Shown here: in pieces, positions 17,571-32,242 of the stretch
Layout: each line of letters starts with the position of its first letter
Numbering within the stretch: position 1 is the first letter of the stretch
Assembly: GCF_029945925.1 (NCBI RefSeq)
Contig: NZ_JAQSDN010000031.1
Coordinates: forward strand, 1 to 35,881
Origin: Polaromonas sp.
Lineage (GTDB): Bacteria; Pseudomonadota; Gammaproteobacteria; Burkholderiales; Burkholderiaceae_C
Length of the DNA: 35,881 nucleotides
Reading direction: 5' to 3'
Notes under the pieces: generated by a model
Database searches by the model: none
Told to the model about the DNA's origin: nothing
What the model saw: only the letters and a program-made list of their open reading frames with translations
Translations under genes and position numbers: made by a program

Positions 17571-19229
17571 ATGGCAACTGCAGCCGCCCCCAGGCCGATG
17601 AGCGCCGAGGAGAAGAAAGTCATCTTCGCCTCGTCACTCGGCACTGTTTTCGAATGGTATGACTTTTACCTCTACGGCTCCCTGGCAGCCATCATTGCCA
17701 AGCAGTTCTTCAGCGGACTCGATGAAGGCTCGGCCTTCATTTTTGCCCTGCTCGCGTTTGCGGCCGGTTTCATCGTGCGTCCGTTCGGCGCACTGGTGTT
17801 CGGCCGTCTCGGCGACATGATCGGCCGCAAATACACCTTCCTGATCACCATCCTGATCATGGGCCTGTCGACCTTCATCGTCGGCCTGCTGCCCAACTAC
17901 GCGACCATCGGCGTCGCGGCACCCGTGATTCTGATTGCGCTTCGCATGTTGCAGGGCCTGGCGCTCGGTGGCGAGTACGGTGGTGCCGCCGTTTATGTGG
18001 CGGAGCACTCGCCTCACGGCAAGCGCGGTGCCTATACCTCGTGGATCCAGACCACGGCCACGCTGGGCCTGTTCCTGTCGCTGATGGTGATTCTCGGGAC
18101 GCGTACCGTGCTCGGCGAAGCGGCCTTTGCCGACTGGGGCTGGCGCATTCCTTTCCTGGTGTCCATCCTGCTGCTGGGCGTGTCGGTGTACATCCGGCTG
18201 AGCATGAACGAGTCGCCGGCCTTCACCAAAATGAAGGCCGAAGGCAAGACCTCCAAGGCACCTTTGTCCGAATCCTTCGGCCAGTGGAAAAACCTGAAGA
18301 TCGTCATCCTGGCGCTGATCGGCCTGACCGCCGGCCAGGCGGTGGTCTGGTATTCGGGCCAGTTCTATGCCCTGTTTTTCCTGACGCAATCGCTCAAGGT
18401 GGACGGCGCCACTGCCAACATTTTTGTCGCTGTTTCGCTGCTGATCGGCACGCCTTTCTTCGTCGTTTTCGGCTCGCTGTCGGACAAGATCGGCCGCAAG
18501 CCCATCATCATGGCCGGTTGCCTGCTGGCCGCGCTGACCTACTTCCCGGTGTTCACCGCGCTGACCAAAGCCGCCAACCCGGATCTTGCTGCTGCACAGG
18601 CCAAGAACAAGGTCGTCGTGACGGCTGACGCGAGCGAATGTTCGTTCCAGTTCAACCCGACCGGCACGGCGAAGTTCACCAGCTCCTGCGACATCGCCAA
18701 GCAGGTGCTTGCCGGTGCATCGGTGAGTTATGAGAACGCACCTGGCGCCGCTGGCGTACCCGCCACCATCAAGATCGGCGAAACGGTCATCTCCAGCTAT
18801 TCTTCCAAAGGCCTGCCTGCGGATGAAGCCAAGAAGAAGGACGTCGCGTTCAAGAAGCTGGTGGCTGACGACCTGAAGGCTGCCGGTTACCCGACCAAGG
18901 CCGACCCGGCCAAGGTGGACAAGTTCATGGTGATTGCCATCCTGACTTACCTGGTGCTGCTCGTGACCATGGTCTACGGCCCGATCGCGGCCATGCTGGT
19001 GGAACTGTTCCCCACGCGTATCCGCTACACATCCATGAGCCTGCCGTACCACATCGGCAATGGCTGGTTTGGCGGCTTGCTGCCCACCACGGCCTTTGCC
19101 ATCGTGGCGCAGACAGGCAACATGTACAACGGCTTGTGGTATCCGATCATCATTGCCGGCATGACCGTCGTGATTGGCACCTTGTTCATCAAGGAAACCA
19201 AGGACGTTGACATCTACGCTGACGACTGA
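17571..19229 (+). CDS. MFS transporter, metabolite:H+ symporter family, with large periplasmic insert
   Basis: 552 residues, about 115 more than typical members. FEWYDFYLYGSLAAIIAKQF in helix 1, GRLGDMIGRKYTFL (motif A) and GGEYGGAAVYVAEHSP identify the MHS family of proton-coupled organic-acid/osmolyte importers such as KgtP, ProP and shikimate or citrate transporters. SDKIGRKP is the second-half motif A. Residues about 336-451, between helices 9 and 10, form a hydrophilic loop with Cys357 and Cys373. By MFS topology it faces the periplasm, so a disulfide is possible. Twelve hydrophobic segments can be traced. The substrate is not readable. The start follows GGAGACAAGATC and sits right behind a terminator-like hairpin. 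Confidence 0.88.
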   Translation: MATAAAPRPMSAEEKKVIFASSLGTVFEWYDFYLYGSLAAIIAKQFFSGLDEGSAFIFALLAFAAGFIVRPFGALVFGRLGDMIGRKYTFLITILIMGLSTFIVGLLPNYATIGVAAPVILIALRMLQGLALGGEYGGAAVYVAEHSPHGKRGAYTSWIQTTATLGLFLSLMVILGTRTVLGEAAFADWGWRIPFLVSILLLGVSVYIRLSMNESPAFTKMKAEGKTSKAPLSESFGQWKNLKIVILALIGLTAGQAVVWYSGQFYALFFLTQSLKVDGATANIFVAVSLLIGTPFFVVFGSLSDKIGRKPIIMAGCLLAALTYFPVFTALTKAANPDLAAAQAKNKVVVTADASECSFQFNPTGTAKFTSSCDIAKQVLAGASVSYENAPGAAGVPATIKIGETVISSYSSKGLPADEAKKKDVAFKKLVADDLKAAGYPTKADPAKVDKFMVIAILTYLVLLVTMVYGPIAAMLVELFPTRIRYTSMSLPYHIGNGWFGGLLPTTAFAIVAQTGNMYNGLWYPIIIAGMTVVIGTLFIKETKDVDIYADD

Positions 19230-19249
19230 TCCCCGGGAATGTCAGCCCT

Positions 19250-19280
19250 GTGGTTCTGCCTGATTCCCGGGCAGAACCAC
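19250..19280 (+). repeat. Strong 11-bp hairpin after the transporter gene
   Basis: GTGGTTCTGCC and GGCAGAACCAC around a nine-base loop, 20 bp past the stop codon. No immediate T-run, but a second hairpin with a T-run follows. It may protect the mRNA 3' end. Confidence 0.65.
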
Positions 19281-19297
19281 CAAACAAGTTTTTTATA

Positions 19298-19325
19298 AAC
19301 CCCCGTGTTGCCGGGGGTTTTTTTC
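19298..19325 (+). terminator. Intrinsic terminator after the transporter gene
   Basis: AACCCCCG-TGTTGC-CGGGGGTT followed by a T-run. It directly precedes CTGGAGAAATAGC-ATG of the small membrane protein, so it could also attenuate that gene. Confidence 0.85.
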
Positions 19326-19337
19326 TGGAGAAATAGC

Positions 19338-19517
19338 ATGTGGAAAATTGCACTCGCATTTGTGGTCTTTGCAGGTCTGGCCATCTTCATCCTGAGCAAG
19401 GGCGGAGACATTGACATGGGGGGCGAAAAGCATGGCATCGAGGTCACGCATGAAGCCCCGCCGCCGGCATCGGCTGCTTCAGCCGCCGCGTCGGCCGCGT
19501 CCGCGCCTGCACGCTAG
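19338..19517 (+). CDS. Small single-span membrane protein
   Basis: 59 residues. MWKIALAFVVFAGLAIFILS is one transmembrane or uncleaved signal segment. It is followed by a short polar part (KGGDIDMGGEKHGIEVTHEA) and a proline/alanine/serine-rich tail (APPPASAASAAASAASAPAR) that probably extends into the periplasm. The start follows GGAG with a seven-base gap. Its stop codon TAG lies in the first bases of the adjoining MITE-like element, so the insertion may have reset the C-terminus. Function unknown; it follows the transporter gene and may be expressed by read-through of the terminator. Confidence 0.7.
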   Translation: MWKIALAFVVFAGLAIFILSKGGDIDMGGEKHGIEVTHEAPPPASAASAAASAASAPAR

Positions 19518-19784
19518 GGCCTGTTCACACTATTGATACAAGATGCGTTGCGAGTCAAAAAGGCCATGCGCGAGGCGCAAAATGCAGCCGGGCTGGCGCC
19601 CGGCAAGGCTTTGCAACGCTGCGCATGGCCTTTTTGGCCGCAACCCGGAGGGAACGTGGTTAAAACAACGCCACTCGTCGTTGCACTCCTAGCCCAGCCG
19701 CCCAGGCTGAGCGTCGTCGCGCGCCTAGATTGGCGCTGTTTTCACCACGTTCGCACTCGCATCAATAGTGTGAACAGGCCCTAG
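19514..19784. mobile_element. MITE-like element, 271 bp with perfect 24-bp terminal inverted repeats
   Basis: The 24 bases at 19514-19537 (beginning CTAGGGCCTGTTCACACT) are exactly repeated in reverse complement at 19761-19784. CTAG at each outer edge may be the target duplication, leaving 20-bp termini. Inside are further nested arms: AAAAAGGCCATGCGC at 19557-19571 pairing with 19621-19635, and a 20-base arm at 19653-19672 pairing 18 of 20 with 19732-19751. No transposase is encoded; the one internal open frame (19533 on) looks fortuitous. The element would need a transposase supplied in trans. Confidence 0.8.
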
Positions 19785-19810
19785 TCGGCCCTCCGCACCG
19801 GACCAGCGTC

Positions 19811-20278
19811 ATGATTTATGCGAAGACCGAGGCCGGACAGCAGGCCTTGAAAGACCGGTCCCTGCTGACGCCCCGACAGCGCTCCGCCTTCATCCTGTTT
19901 GACGGCAAACGTTCCGTTTCGCAGGTGCTGGAGGCGACGGCGGGCCTGGGTGTGACGCCGGCAGAGCTGGTTGAACTGGTGGAGCTGGGCTTTCTCACAC
20001 CCAGCCAGCAGTCAATGGAGAAGGCTGCTGCTGCGACCGCGCATGCGGCCGCCGTGGTGGCCCGGCAGGAGGGCAGCGATGCTGCCAATGATCGCTACAA
20101 GAAAGCCTACCCGCTCGCTGCGCAGCTAACGGGGGCGCTGGGGCTCCGGGGTTTCAGGTTGAACCTGGCCGTCGAAGGAGCGGCCGATGTCGAGGCCCTG
20201 CTTGCGTTGCTTCCAAAAATCAGGGACGCCGTCGGGGCCGGCAAGTGCAGCGAGCTGGAACAGGCCCTCAAGGGCTGA
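19811..20278 (+). CDS. Hypothetical protein, possible winged-helix N-domain
   Basis: 155 residues with no named family that I recognise. The first 65 residues (LLTPRQRSAFILFDGKRSVS, QVLEATAGLGVTPAELVELV, ELGFLTP) look like a small winged-helix unit as found in cytoplasmic response modules. Residues 68-95 are alanine-rich helix, and the remainder (RYKKAYPLAAQLTGALGLRG, VEALLALLPKIRDAVG) is helical. No signal peptide. It is the first gene right of the MITE-like element and converges with the binding-protein gene. No strong ribosome binding site is seen. Confidence 0.65.
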   Translation: MIYAKTEAGQQALKDRSLLTPRQRSAFILFDGKRSVSQVLEATAGLGVTPAELVELVELGFLTPSQQSMEKAAAATAHAAAVVARQEGSDAANDRYKKAYPLAAQLTGALGLRGFRLNLAVEGAADVEALLALLPKIRDAVGAGKCSELEQALKG

Positions 20279-20293
20279 GGGCCCGGGGGTGTT

Positions 20294-21406
20294 CTAGCGC
20301 CTGAATTTCCCGTCTGTGCCAATGATGGACAGATCGGCGAAGTCGAGTCCGGTGTGGTCCTCGGGGGAGTAGTTCACTTCCAGCCCGCCGATATCGAACT
20401 TGCGTATGGTTTCCAGGGCGGCCTGGATTTTTTCGCGCGTTGGTTTGGCGCCGGCCCGTTTCAGCCCTTCGACCAGAACCTTGGCAGCGGCAAACCCTTC
20501 GAGCATGGCCGGGCTGATGTCGCCAGTGCCTTTGGCCTTGGACAACTCCTGGGCTTCCTTGACCATGCCGTAGGCGATGGAGCGTTCGTAAGGAAAGACC
20601 TGGGTCACGATCACGCCGCGCGCATTGTCGCCCAGGCTTTTGATGAAGCCGGTCGATGCATTGTTGGACAGCGTCACGATCTGCGCCGCGGAGCCGGCTG
20701 CGCGAAAAGCCTTCAAACCATCGACCACCGCCTGGCCGGAGGCCACCATGATGATGGCCTGTGCATTGGACTGGACAACCTTGGGAGCGATCGGCCCGAA
20801 ATCGGGCTTGCTGCGGTTGAATTTCTCCAGCACCGCAGGCTGCAGCTTGGCGGCAGCGAAGCCTTTTTGGGCGCCGGCCACGCCGTCGGCACCGAAGCTG
20901 TCGTCGGCATAAACCAGGCCGATGCGCGTGATGCCCATCGAGTTCAGGTGGCTGACGGCTTTTTCGGCCTCACGCTGGTAGGTGGCGCGCACGTTGAACA
21001 CGTGTTTCTTGACCGGCTGGTGCAGCACCATGGCGCCGGTGGATGGGCCGATCAGCGGTACGCCGTGTTTTTCGAGGAGAGGAAGAATGGCTTCCGTGTG
21101 AGGCGTACCGCGGGTCAGGAACATGGCGGCCACGTTCTGTTCCTCGATCAGCTTGCGGGCATTTTCGCCGGCCAGCTTGGGGTCGAACTTGTCGTCGAGC
21201 GAGACCAGTTCAATCTTCTGTCCGTTGACGCCGCCCTTGGCATTGACGGCATCGATATAGAGCTTGGCACCGTCTGTGGTTTCTTTCACGCCGGCACCCA
21301 CGGGGCCGGTAAATCCTGCGGTCTGACCGATCAGGATTTGTGCCTGGCTGGCGTGGCTCACGGCAGCCAGAAGAATGGCTGCGCACCAAAAACTCGGATT
21401 TTTCAT
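20294..21406 (-). CDS. Periplasmic branched-chain amino-acid-type binding protein (ABC transporter)
   Basis: 370 residues. Signal peptide MKNPSFWCAAILLAAVSHAS, cleaved near SQAQ. ILIGQTAGFTGPVGAGVKET is the standard start of the LivJ/Peripla_BP_6 fold; VNGQKIELVSLDDKFDPKLA, PLIGPSTGAMVLHQP and ITRIGLVYADDSFGADGVAG follow the family. It should deliver an amino acid, short-chain amide or aromatic acid to an ABC importer, but no permease or ATPase gene is adjacent, so it is an orphan receptor here. The start follows AGGAG by eight bases. It is divergent from uvrA across about 190 bp with no regulatory site that I can identify. Confidence 0.87.
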   Translation of the reverse strand: MKNPSFWCAAILLAAVSHASQAQILIGQTAGFTGPVGAGVKETTDGAKLYIDAVNAKGGVNGQKIELVSLDDKFDPKLAGENARKLIEEQNVAAMFLTRGTPHTEAILPLLEKHGVPLIGPSTGAMVLHQPVKKHVFNVRATYQREAEKAVSHLNSMGITRIGLVYADDSFGADGVAGAQKGFAAAKLQPAVLEKFNRSKPDFGPIAPKVVQSNAQAIIMVASGQAVVDGLKAFRAAGSAAQIVTLSNNASTGFIKSLGDNARGVIVTQVFPYERSIAYGMVKEAQELSKAKGTGDISPAMLEGFAAAKVLVEGLKRAGAKPTREKIQAALETIRKFDIGGLEVNYSPEDHTGLDFADLSIIGTDGKFRR

Positions 21407-21595
21407 AGCGGTGACTCCTGCGGATTGGTTTTACCTGTGGATTGGAACATGGCAACGTGTCAATGAAGAGATGAAAAACCAGCATATCTGCGCCAAATCA
21501 TGAAGCGCGCACTGCTGGCGTTGTCTTAACCCCACGCCGGACAATCTGGAAGGGCCTGTCTAGAATGTTTGACCTACAAGGAAAGCCCCCCACCC

Positions 21596-27529
<5,934 letters not shown>

Positions 27530-27530
27530 A

Positions 27531-27640
27531 AACCCCTGTCGGCGCCCACTGCGTGTGGCGCCATCTCCCCTTGCAGGGGACGGCGGCTGCAGGCCGGCGG
27601 AGCCGGGCCTGCGGCCTCCGCTGGCAGGGGGTCAGGGATG
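27531..27640. repeat. GC-rich dispersed repeat after uvrA
   Basis: Contains GCCCACTGCGTGTGGCGCC, CCCCTTGCAGGGG and the imperfect stem GCAGGCCGGCGGAGCCGGGC followed by CTGCGGCCTCCG. It is related to the repeat at 14885-15012. It may serve as the end of the uvrA transcript. Confidence 0.5.
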
Positions 27641-27655
27641 CGGTATTGCGCCATT

Positions 27656-27713
27656 GCTATTGAATTTATAGCTCCTGGCGCAAGACCCATAGGGGCTGTG
27701 GTCGTATTTTGCT
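27656..27713 (+). repeat. Dispersed ~55-bp repeat, copy 2 (intergenic)
   Basis: GCTATTGAATTTATAGC, then CTCCTGGCGCAAGACCCATA and GGGGCTGTGGTCGTATTTTG: the clearest AT-palindrome head of the family, lying between uvrA and the HAD gene. Confidence 0.65.
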
Positions 27714-27720
27714 TGTAATG

Positions 27721-28545
27721 TCAGCCGGGACCACGCGCCGCCAGCAGCGCCGCCGCCACTTCGGCAAAGCCCGCGCCGCGCTCGCCCTCGGTGATGTAAC
27801 GCGGCTTGTGGCTCAACTCCGCTTCAAAGCGGCGGATGTTGGCCACGCCCACCGAATGCGCAAAGGCCTCGAACATCAGCTGGTCGTTGGTCGAGTCGCC
27901 GACATAGACCCAGCGCCCCATCTCCGCATCGAGGTCGCGGCCGAACAGCTCGCGCACGATCCAGCGCGCGCCCTCCAGCTTGTTGTGCGCACCGAACCAG
28001 CCATTGATGTGAATGGAACTCACCGTTGCGTTCATGCCTTCGCTTTGCATGATCTGCACCGCCTGCGCGATCTGCGCCGGCGGCAGGTGCACAAACTCGC
28101 TGTGGTCGATGGCAATGTCGGTTTCGCGGCCGGGGCTGTCCTCGGACAACACAGCGCCGGGCACGTCCTGCATCACACGCCGCGCCACCTGCTGCATGCG
28201 GGCGTAGTTGGCCAGCCGTGTCGGCGCATCCTGTTGATACAGTTTTGATAGCTGCTCGCGCCCGCCAGTCAAGGGCTGGCGCCCGATCTGGCTTGCAAGC
28301 AGGGCCACGGCGCCGTTTTCGGCAACGATGGCATCGACCGGCCAGCGCAGTGCAAAAGGCTCGCTCCAGCCCACCGGGCGGCCGGTGATGGGAATCACAT
28401 GCAGGCCGGCGGCCTTCAGGTCGCCCAGGGCCTGCAGCGCGTCGGGTGTGATCGCGCCGTCGGTGGTCAGGGTGTCGTCAATGTCGGTAAAAACGCCGGT
28501 GATGTGTTGCCGGTCTTGCGCGGGCCAGGTTTTCAGGGCTTTCAT
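27721..28545 (-). CDS. HAD-superfamily (IIB type) sugar-phosphatase-like hydrolase
   Basis: 274 residues. VFTDIDDTLTTDG is the HAD motif I with the nucleophile aspartate, ITGRP is the motif II region, and WVYVGDSTNDQLMFEAF is motif IV with GDSxND. The large cap between motifs II and III fits the Cof/MPGP-like IIB group acting on sugar phosphates such as trehalose- or mannosylglycerate-phosphate; the true substrate is unknown. The start is MKALKTW at 28545; an extended frame to 28653 would run antisense through the SAH riboswitch and is rejected. A dispersed repeat copy encodes about residues 85-102. The gene's start codon overlaps the -35 element of the divergent ahcY promoter. Confidence 0.83.
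   Translation of the reverse strand: MKALKTWPAQDRQHITGVFTDIDDTLTTDGAITPDALQALGDLKAAGLHVIPITGRPVGWSEPFALRWPVDAIVAENGAVALLASQIGRQPLTGGREQLSKLYQQDAPTRLANYARMQQVARRVMQDVPGAVLSEDSPGRETDIAIDHSEFVHLPPAQIAQAVQIMQSEGMNATVSSIHINGWFGAHNKLEGARWIVRELFGRDLDAEMGRWVYVGDSTNDQLMFEAFAHSVGVANIRRFEAELSHKPRYITEGERGAGFAEVAAALLAARGPG
28241..28292 (+). repeat. Dispersed ~55-bp repeat, copy 3 (in the HAD gene)
   Basis: TTTTGATAGCTGCTCGCGCC, then CGCCAGTCAAGGGCTGGCGC. It is read antisense in the HAD gene as LASQIGRQPLTGGREQLSKL, in a surface-like stretch of the cap domain. Confidence 0.55.
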
Positions 28546-28572
28546 GACGAAAGTGTCGCATGCCTGTACAAT
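28544..28572 (+). promoter_or_regulatory. Probable sigma-70 promoter for the ahcY operon
   Basis: -35 ATGACG at 28544-28549, 17-base spacer, -10 TACAAT at 28567-28572. The predicted transcription start, about 28579, falls right at the 5' edge of the riboswitch aptamer, which supports the call. Confidence 0.65.
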
Positions 28573-28580
28573 CACCGGTT

Positions 28581-28673
28581 CCTGAGGAGCGTTGCAACCC
28601 ACGACATGTGGTCTAGGCTCAGGACTTTCATTTGCAACCACGCTCACCCGCATGTGCTCTCAAGCCGGGTGAG
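28581..28673 (+). promoter_or_regulatory. S-adenosylhomocysteine (SAH) riboswitch
   Basis: CCTGAGGAGCGTTGCAACCC, then GGCTCAGG and CAACCACGCTCACC match the SAH aptamer. P1-type pairing CCTGAG (28581-28586) with CTCAGG (28618-28623), plus GAGCG (28587-28591) with CGCTC (28641-28645), gives the expected pseudoknot. The expression platform is visible: CTCACCCG (28643-28650) can instead pair with CGGGTGAG (28666-28673), competing with the aptamer's 3' strand. It should turn on ahcY when SAH accumulates. It lies about 85 bp upstream of the ahcY start. Confidence 0.9.
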
Positions 28674-28756
28674 ATCCAACAGACTCCCCGCCGACTTGTA
28701 ACCTTGTGGCCGTGGCTATTTTGCCCAATTGGACCCTTGATCCTGGAGATATCCCA

Positions 28757-30196
<1,440 letters not shown>

Positions 30197-30206
30197 GCAG
30201 AGGTAT

Positions 30207-30330
30207 TCCTCCCTCTCCCCTGGGAGAGGGCAGGGGTGAGGGCTGGCCGCGCCAATGCACCGCGGCCGGGCTTGTTGCATGTATGGCGGCATGCCCTCAC
30301 CCCATCCCTCTCCCAAAGGGCGAGGGGGGC
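30207..30330. repeat. Paired CCCTCACCCC/GGGGTGAGGG palindromic repeats after ahcY
   Basis: CCCTCTCCCCTGGGAGAGGG at 30211-30230 followed by CAGGGGTGAGGG, and the inverse GCCCTCACCCCATCCCTCTC at 30293-30312. Same family as the copy inside uvrA. It fills the gap between ahcY and tlyA. Confidence 0.75.
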
Positions 30331-30387
30331 AAACCCGGGCCGTGACCTGAAGTTTTTCGGGTGACAGGGCTTATTTCATGGAGCTTC

Positions 30388-31392
30388 ATGCGCGCTGACC
30401 TATTCCTCGTTGACAACGGCTTTGCCGCCACCCGCTCCCAGGCCCAGCGCCTGATCGCTTCGGGCGTGTTGTGGCGCGCCGAGGAAAGCGCACCCTGGAA
30501 GAAGGTTGCCAAGAACGGCGACGAGATTCCGGACGGCGCCGAGCTGCAGATCCCCGACACCACCGAAGCCAAGTACATCTCGCGCGGCGGGCTCAAGCTC
30601 GAAGGGGCACTCAAAAGCACCGGTCTCAGCGTGGCCGGCCTGCGCTGCCTGGACATCGGGCAATCCACCGGCGGCTTCACCGACTGCCTGCTGCAGCACG
30701 GGGCTGTGCAGGTGGTGGGCGTGGACGTGGGCCACGGCCAGCTGCACCCCAGCCTGCGCGGCGATCCGCGTGTGCTGTGCATCGAAGGCCTCAATGCCCG
30801 CTCCATGACCGCTTCTGATTTGATAGCAGGTCCCGCCCATGCAGCGGAGGCTGAAGGTCAATTTGACGATGATGATGAGTTCGAGGCGGACGAGGGCGAG
30901 GCCGTCGAAGCCGACTTTGATTTCCTGACCGGCGACCTGTCCTTTATTTCCCTGACGCTGGTGCTGCCCGCCGTGGTGCGCCTGCTGAAAGCCGGCGGTC
31001 ATCTGCTGATGCTGGTCAAACCCCAGTTCGAGCTGCAGCCCGGCCAGATCGGCAAGGGCGGCATTGTGCGTGATGCTGTGCATTTTGAATTTGTCGAAAA
31101 GCGCCTGCGTGACGCCTGCGCTGCGCTGGGGCTGGACGTGAAAGCCTGGCTGGCCTCGTCGATTGAAGGCGGCGACGGCAACCGCGAGTTTTTCATTCAC
31201 GCCGTCAAGGGCCACAACACGACGGGTGAAGACCAGCCGCTGCCGGCGCCGCCGCCGCGCAAGGCCGCCAAACGTACGCCGCGCAGCGAAATACGCGCGA
31301 TGCATGAGGCGCATGAGGACTCTGAAGAAGCCCACGCCGGCCAGCACGGCCCGGCGCGCGGCAAGCGCCGCGACAAACCCGACGAAGAATGA
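30388..31392 (+). CDS. tlyA: TlyA-family RNA 2'-O-methyltransferase
   Basis: 334 residues. The N-terminal S4 domain (MRADLFLVDNGFAATRSQAQ) and an FtsJ/RrmJ-like methyltransferase domain (YISRGGLKLEGAL, CLDIGQSTGGFTDCLL as the SAM motif, LTGDLSFISL, LLMLVKPQFE) define TlyA, which methylates ribosomal RNA and releases SAH. This suits an operon with ahcY. Unusual features: an acidic insert at residues about 143-175 (repeat-derived SDLIAGPAHAAEAEGQFD, then Asp/Glu-rich) and a charged 50-residue tail after HAVKG. The ATG at 30388 fits the family start; a GTG at 30361 is less likely. The ribosome binding site GGAG is only four bases away. Confidence 0.88.
   Translation: MRADLFLVDNGFAATRSQAQRLIASGVLWRAEESAPWKKVAKNGDEIPDGAELQIPDTTEAKYISRGGLKLEGALKSTGLSVAGLRCLDIGQSTGGFTDCLLQHGAVQVVGVDVGHGQLHPSLRGDPRVLCIEGLNARSMTASDLIAGPAHAAEAEGQFDDDDEFEADEGEAVEADFDFLTGDLSFISLTLVLPAVVRLLKAGGHLLMLVKPQFELQPGQIGKGGIVRDAVHFEFVEKRLRDACAALGLDVKAWLASSIEGGDGNREFFIHAVKGHNTTGEDQPLPAPPPRKAAKRTPRSEIRAMHEAHEDSEEAHAGQHGPARGKRRDKPDEE
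30815..30868 (+). repeat. Dispersed ~55-bp repeat, copy 4 (in frame in tlyA)
   Basis: TCTGATTTGATAGCAGGTCC, GGAGGCTGAAGGTCAATTTG: same head and tail order as the other copies. It supplies the first half of the non-conserved insert of TlyA. Confidence 0.55.
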
Positions 31393-31411
31393 ACGGAGAA
31401 AGAAGATTCCG

Positions 31412-32242
31412 ATGAACCTGCCCATCAGCTTTGAATTTTTCCCGCCCAAGACACCCGAAGGCGCCGACAAGCTGCGCCTGACGCGCCAGGCGCTGTACGC
31501 GCACCAGCCCGAGTTCTGCTCCGTCACCTTCGGGGCTGGCGGCTCCACGCAGGAAGGCACTTTCGGCACCGTCGGTGAAATCCTGAAAGAGGGCGTTGAC
31601 GCAGCCTGTCATTTCTCATGCGTGGGCGCGACCAAGGCCACGGTGCGCCAGCAGCTCGCCGCCCTGCAGGCCATGGGCGTCAAGCGCCTGGTGGCCCTGC
31701 GCGGTGATCTGCCCAGCGGCTACGGCATCGGTGGTGAGTTCCATTACGCGAGCGACCTGGTGGCTTTCATCCGTGAGTTCACGGGCGATGCCTTCCACAT
31801 CGAGGTGGCGGCCTACCCCGAGATTCACCCGCAGGCCAAGTCGGCCGACGCCGACCTGCAGGCCTTTGCTACCAAGGTCAAGGCCGGCGCCAACTCGGCC
31901 ATCACCCAGTATTTTTTCAACGCGGACGCCTACTTCCGCTTTGTGGAGGACACCCGCCGGCTGGGCGTGGATGTGCCCGTGGTGCCCGGCATCATGCCGA
32001 TCACCAGTTCCACCCAGCTGATGCGGTTTTCCGATGCCTGCGGCGCCGAGATTCCGCGCTGGATCCGCCTGCGCCTGCAGGGTTTCGGCGACGACACGGC
32101 ATCGATCAAGAGCTTCGGCCTCGACGTGATCACCGGCCTGTGCGACCAGTTGCGGACCGCGGGTGTGCCCGGCATTCACTTCTATACGATGAACCAGTCT
32201 GCCGCCACGACGGAAATCATTCGCCGTCTGCAGCCGCTTTGA
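31412..32242 (+). CDS. metF: 5,10-methylenetetrahydrofolate reductase
   Basis: 276 residues. Reduces methylene-THF to 5-methyl-THF with a flavin, supplying the methyl group for methionine synthesis. MNLPISFEFFPPKTPEGADK is the family start with the catalytic glutamate; SVTFGAGGSTQEGT, VALRGDLPSG, EVAAYPEIHPQAKS, ITQYFFNADAYFRFV and VPGIMPITSSTQLMRF are all standard. Start follows GGAGAAAGAAG. It is 19 bp after tlyA and is the last methyl-cycle gene of the operon. The following gene overlaps its stop codon. Confidence 0.95.
   Translation: MNLPISFEFFPPKTPEGADKLRLTRQALYAHQPEFCSVTFGAGGSTQEGTFGTVGEILKEGVDAACHFSCVGATKATVRQQLAALQAMGVKRLVALRGDLPSGYGIGGEFHYASDLVAFIREFTGDAFHIEVAAYPEIHPQAKSADADLQAFATKVKAGANSAITQYFFNADAYFRFVEDTRRLGVDVPVVPGIMPITSSTQLMRFSDACGAEIPRWIRLRLQGFGDDTASIKSFGLDVITGLCDQLRTAGVPGIHFYTMNQSAATTEIIRRLQPL

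Noticed and set aside
19533..19784. 83-codon ORF inside the MITE-like element
   Set aside because: It runs through the inverted repeats and has no ribosome binding site or known motif.
21569..21595. TTG start for uvrA nine codons upstream
   Set aside because: No ribosome binding site before the TTG, and the family starts at the ATG at 21596.
28546..28653. N-terminal extension of the HAD phosphatase
   Set aside because: It would be translated antisense through the ahcY promoter and SAH riboswitch, and HAD homology begins after MKALKTW.
32140..32238. Longer rlpA start inside metF
   Set aside because: It would place the lipoprotein signal 33 residues from the N-terminus; the TTG at 32239 puts the lipobox where it belongs.
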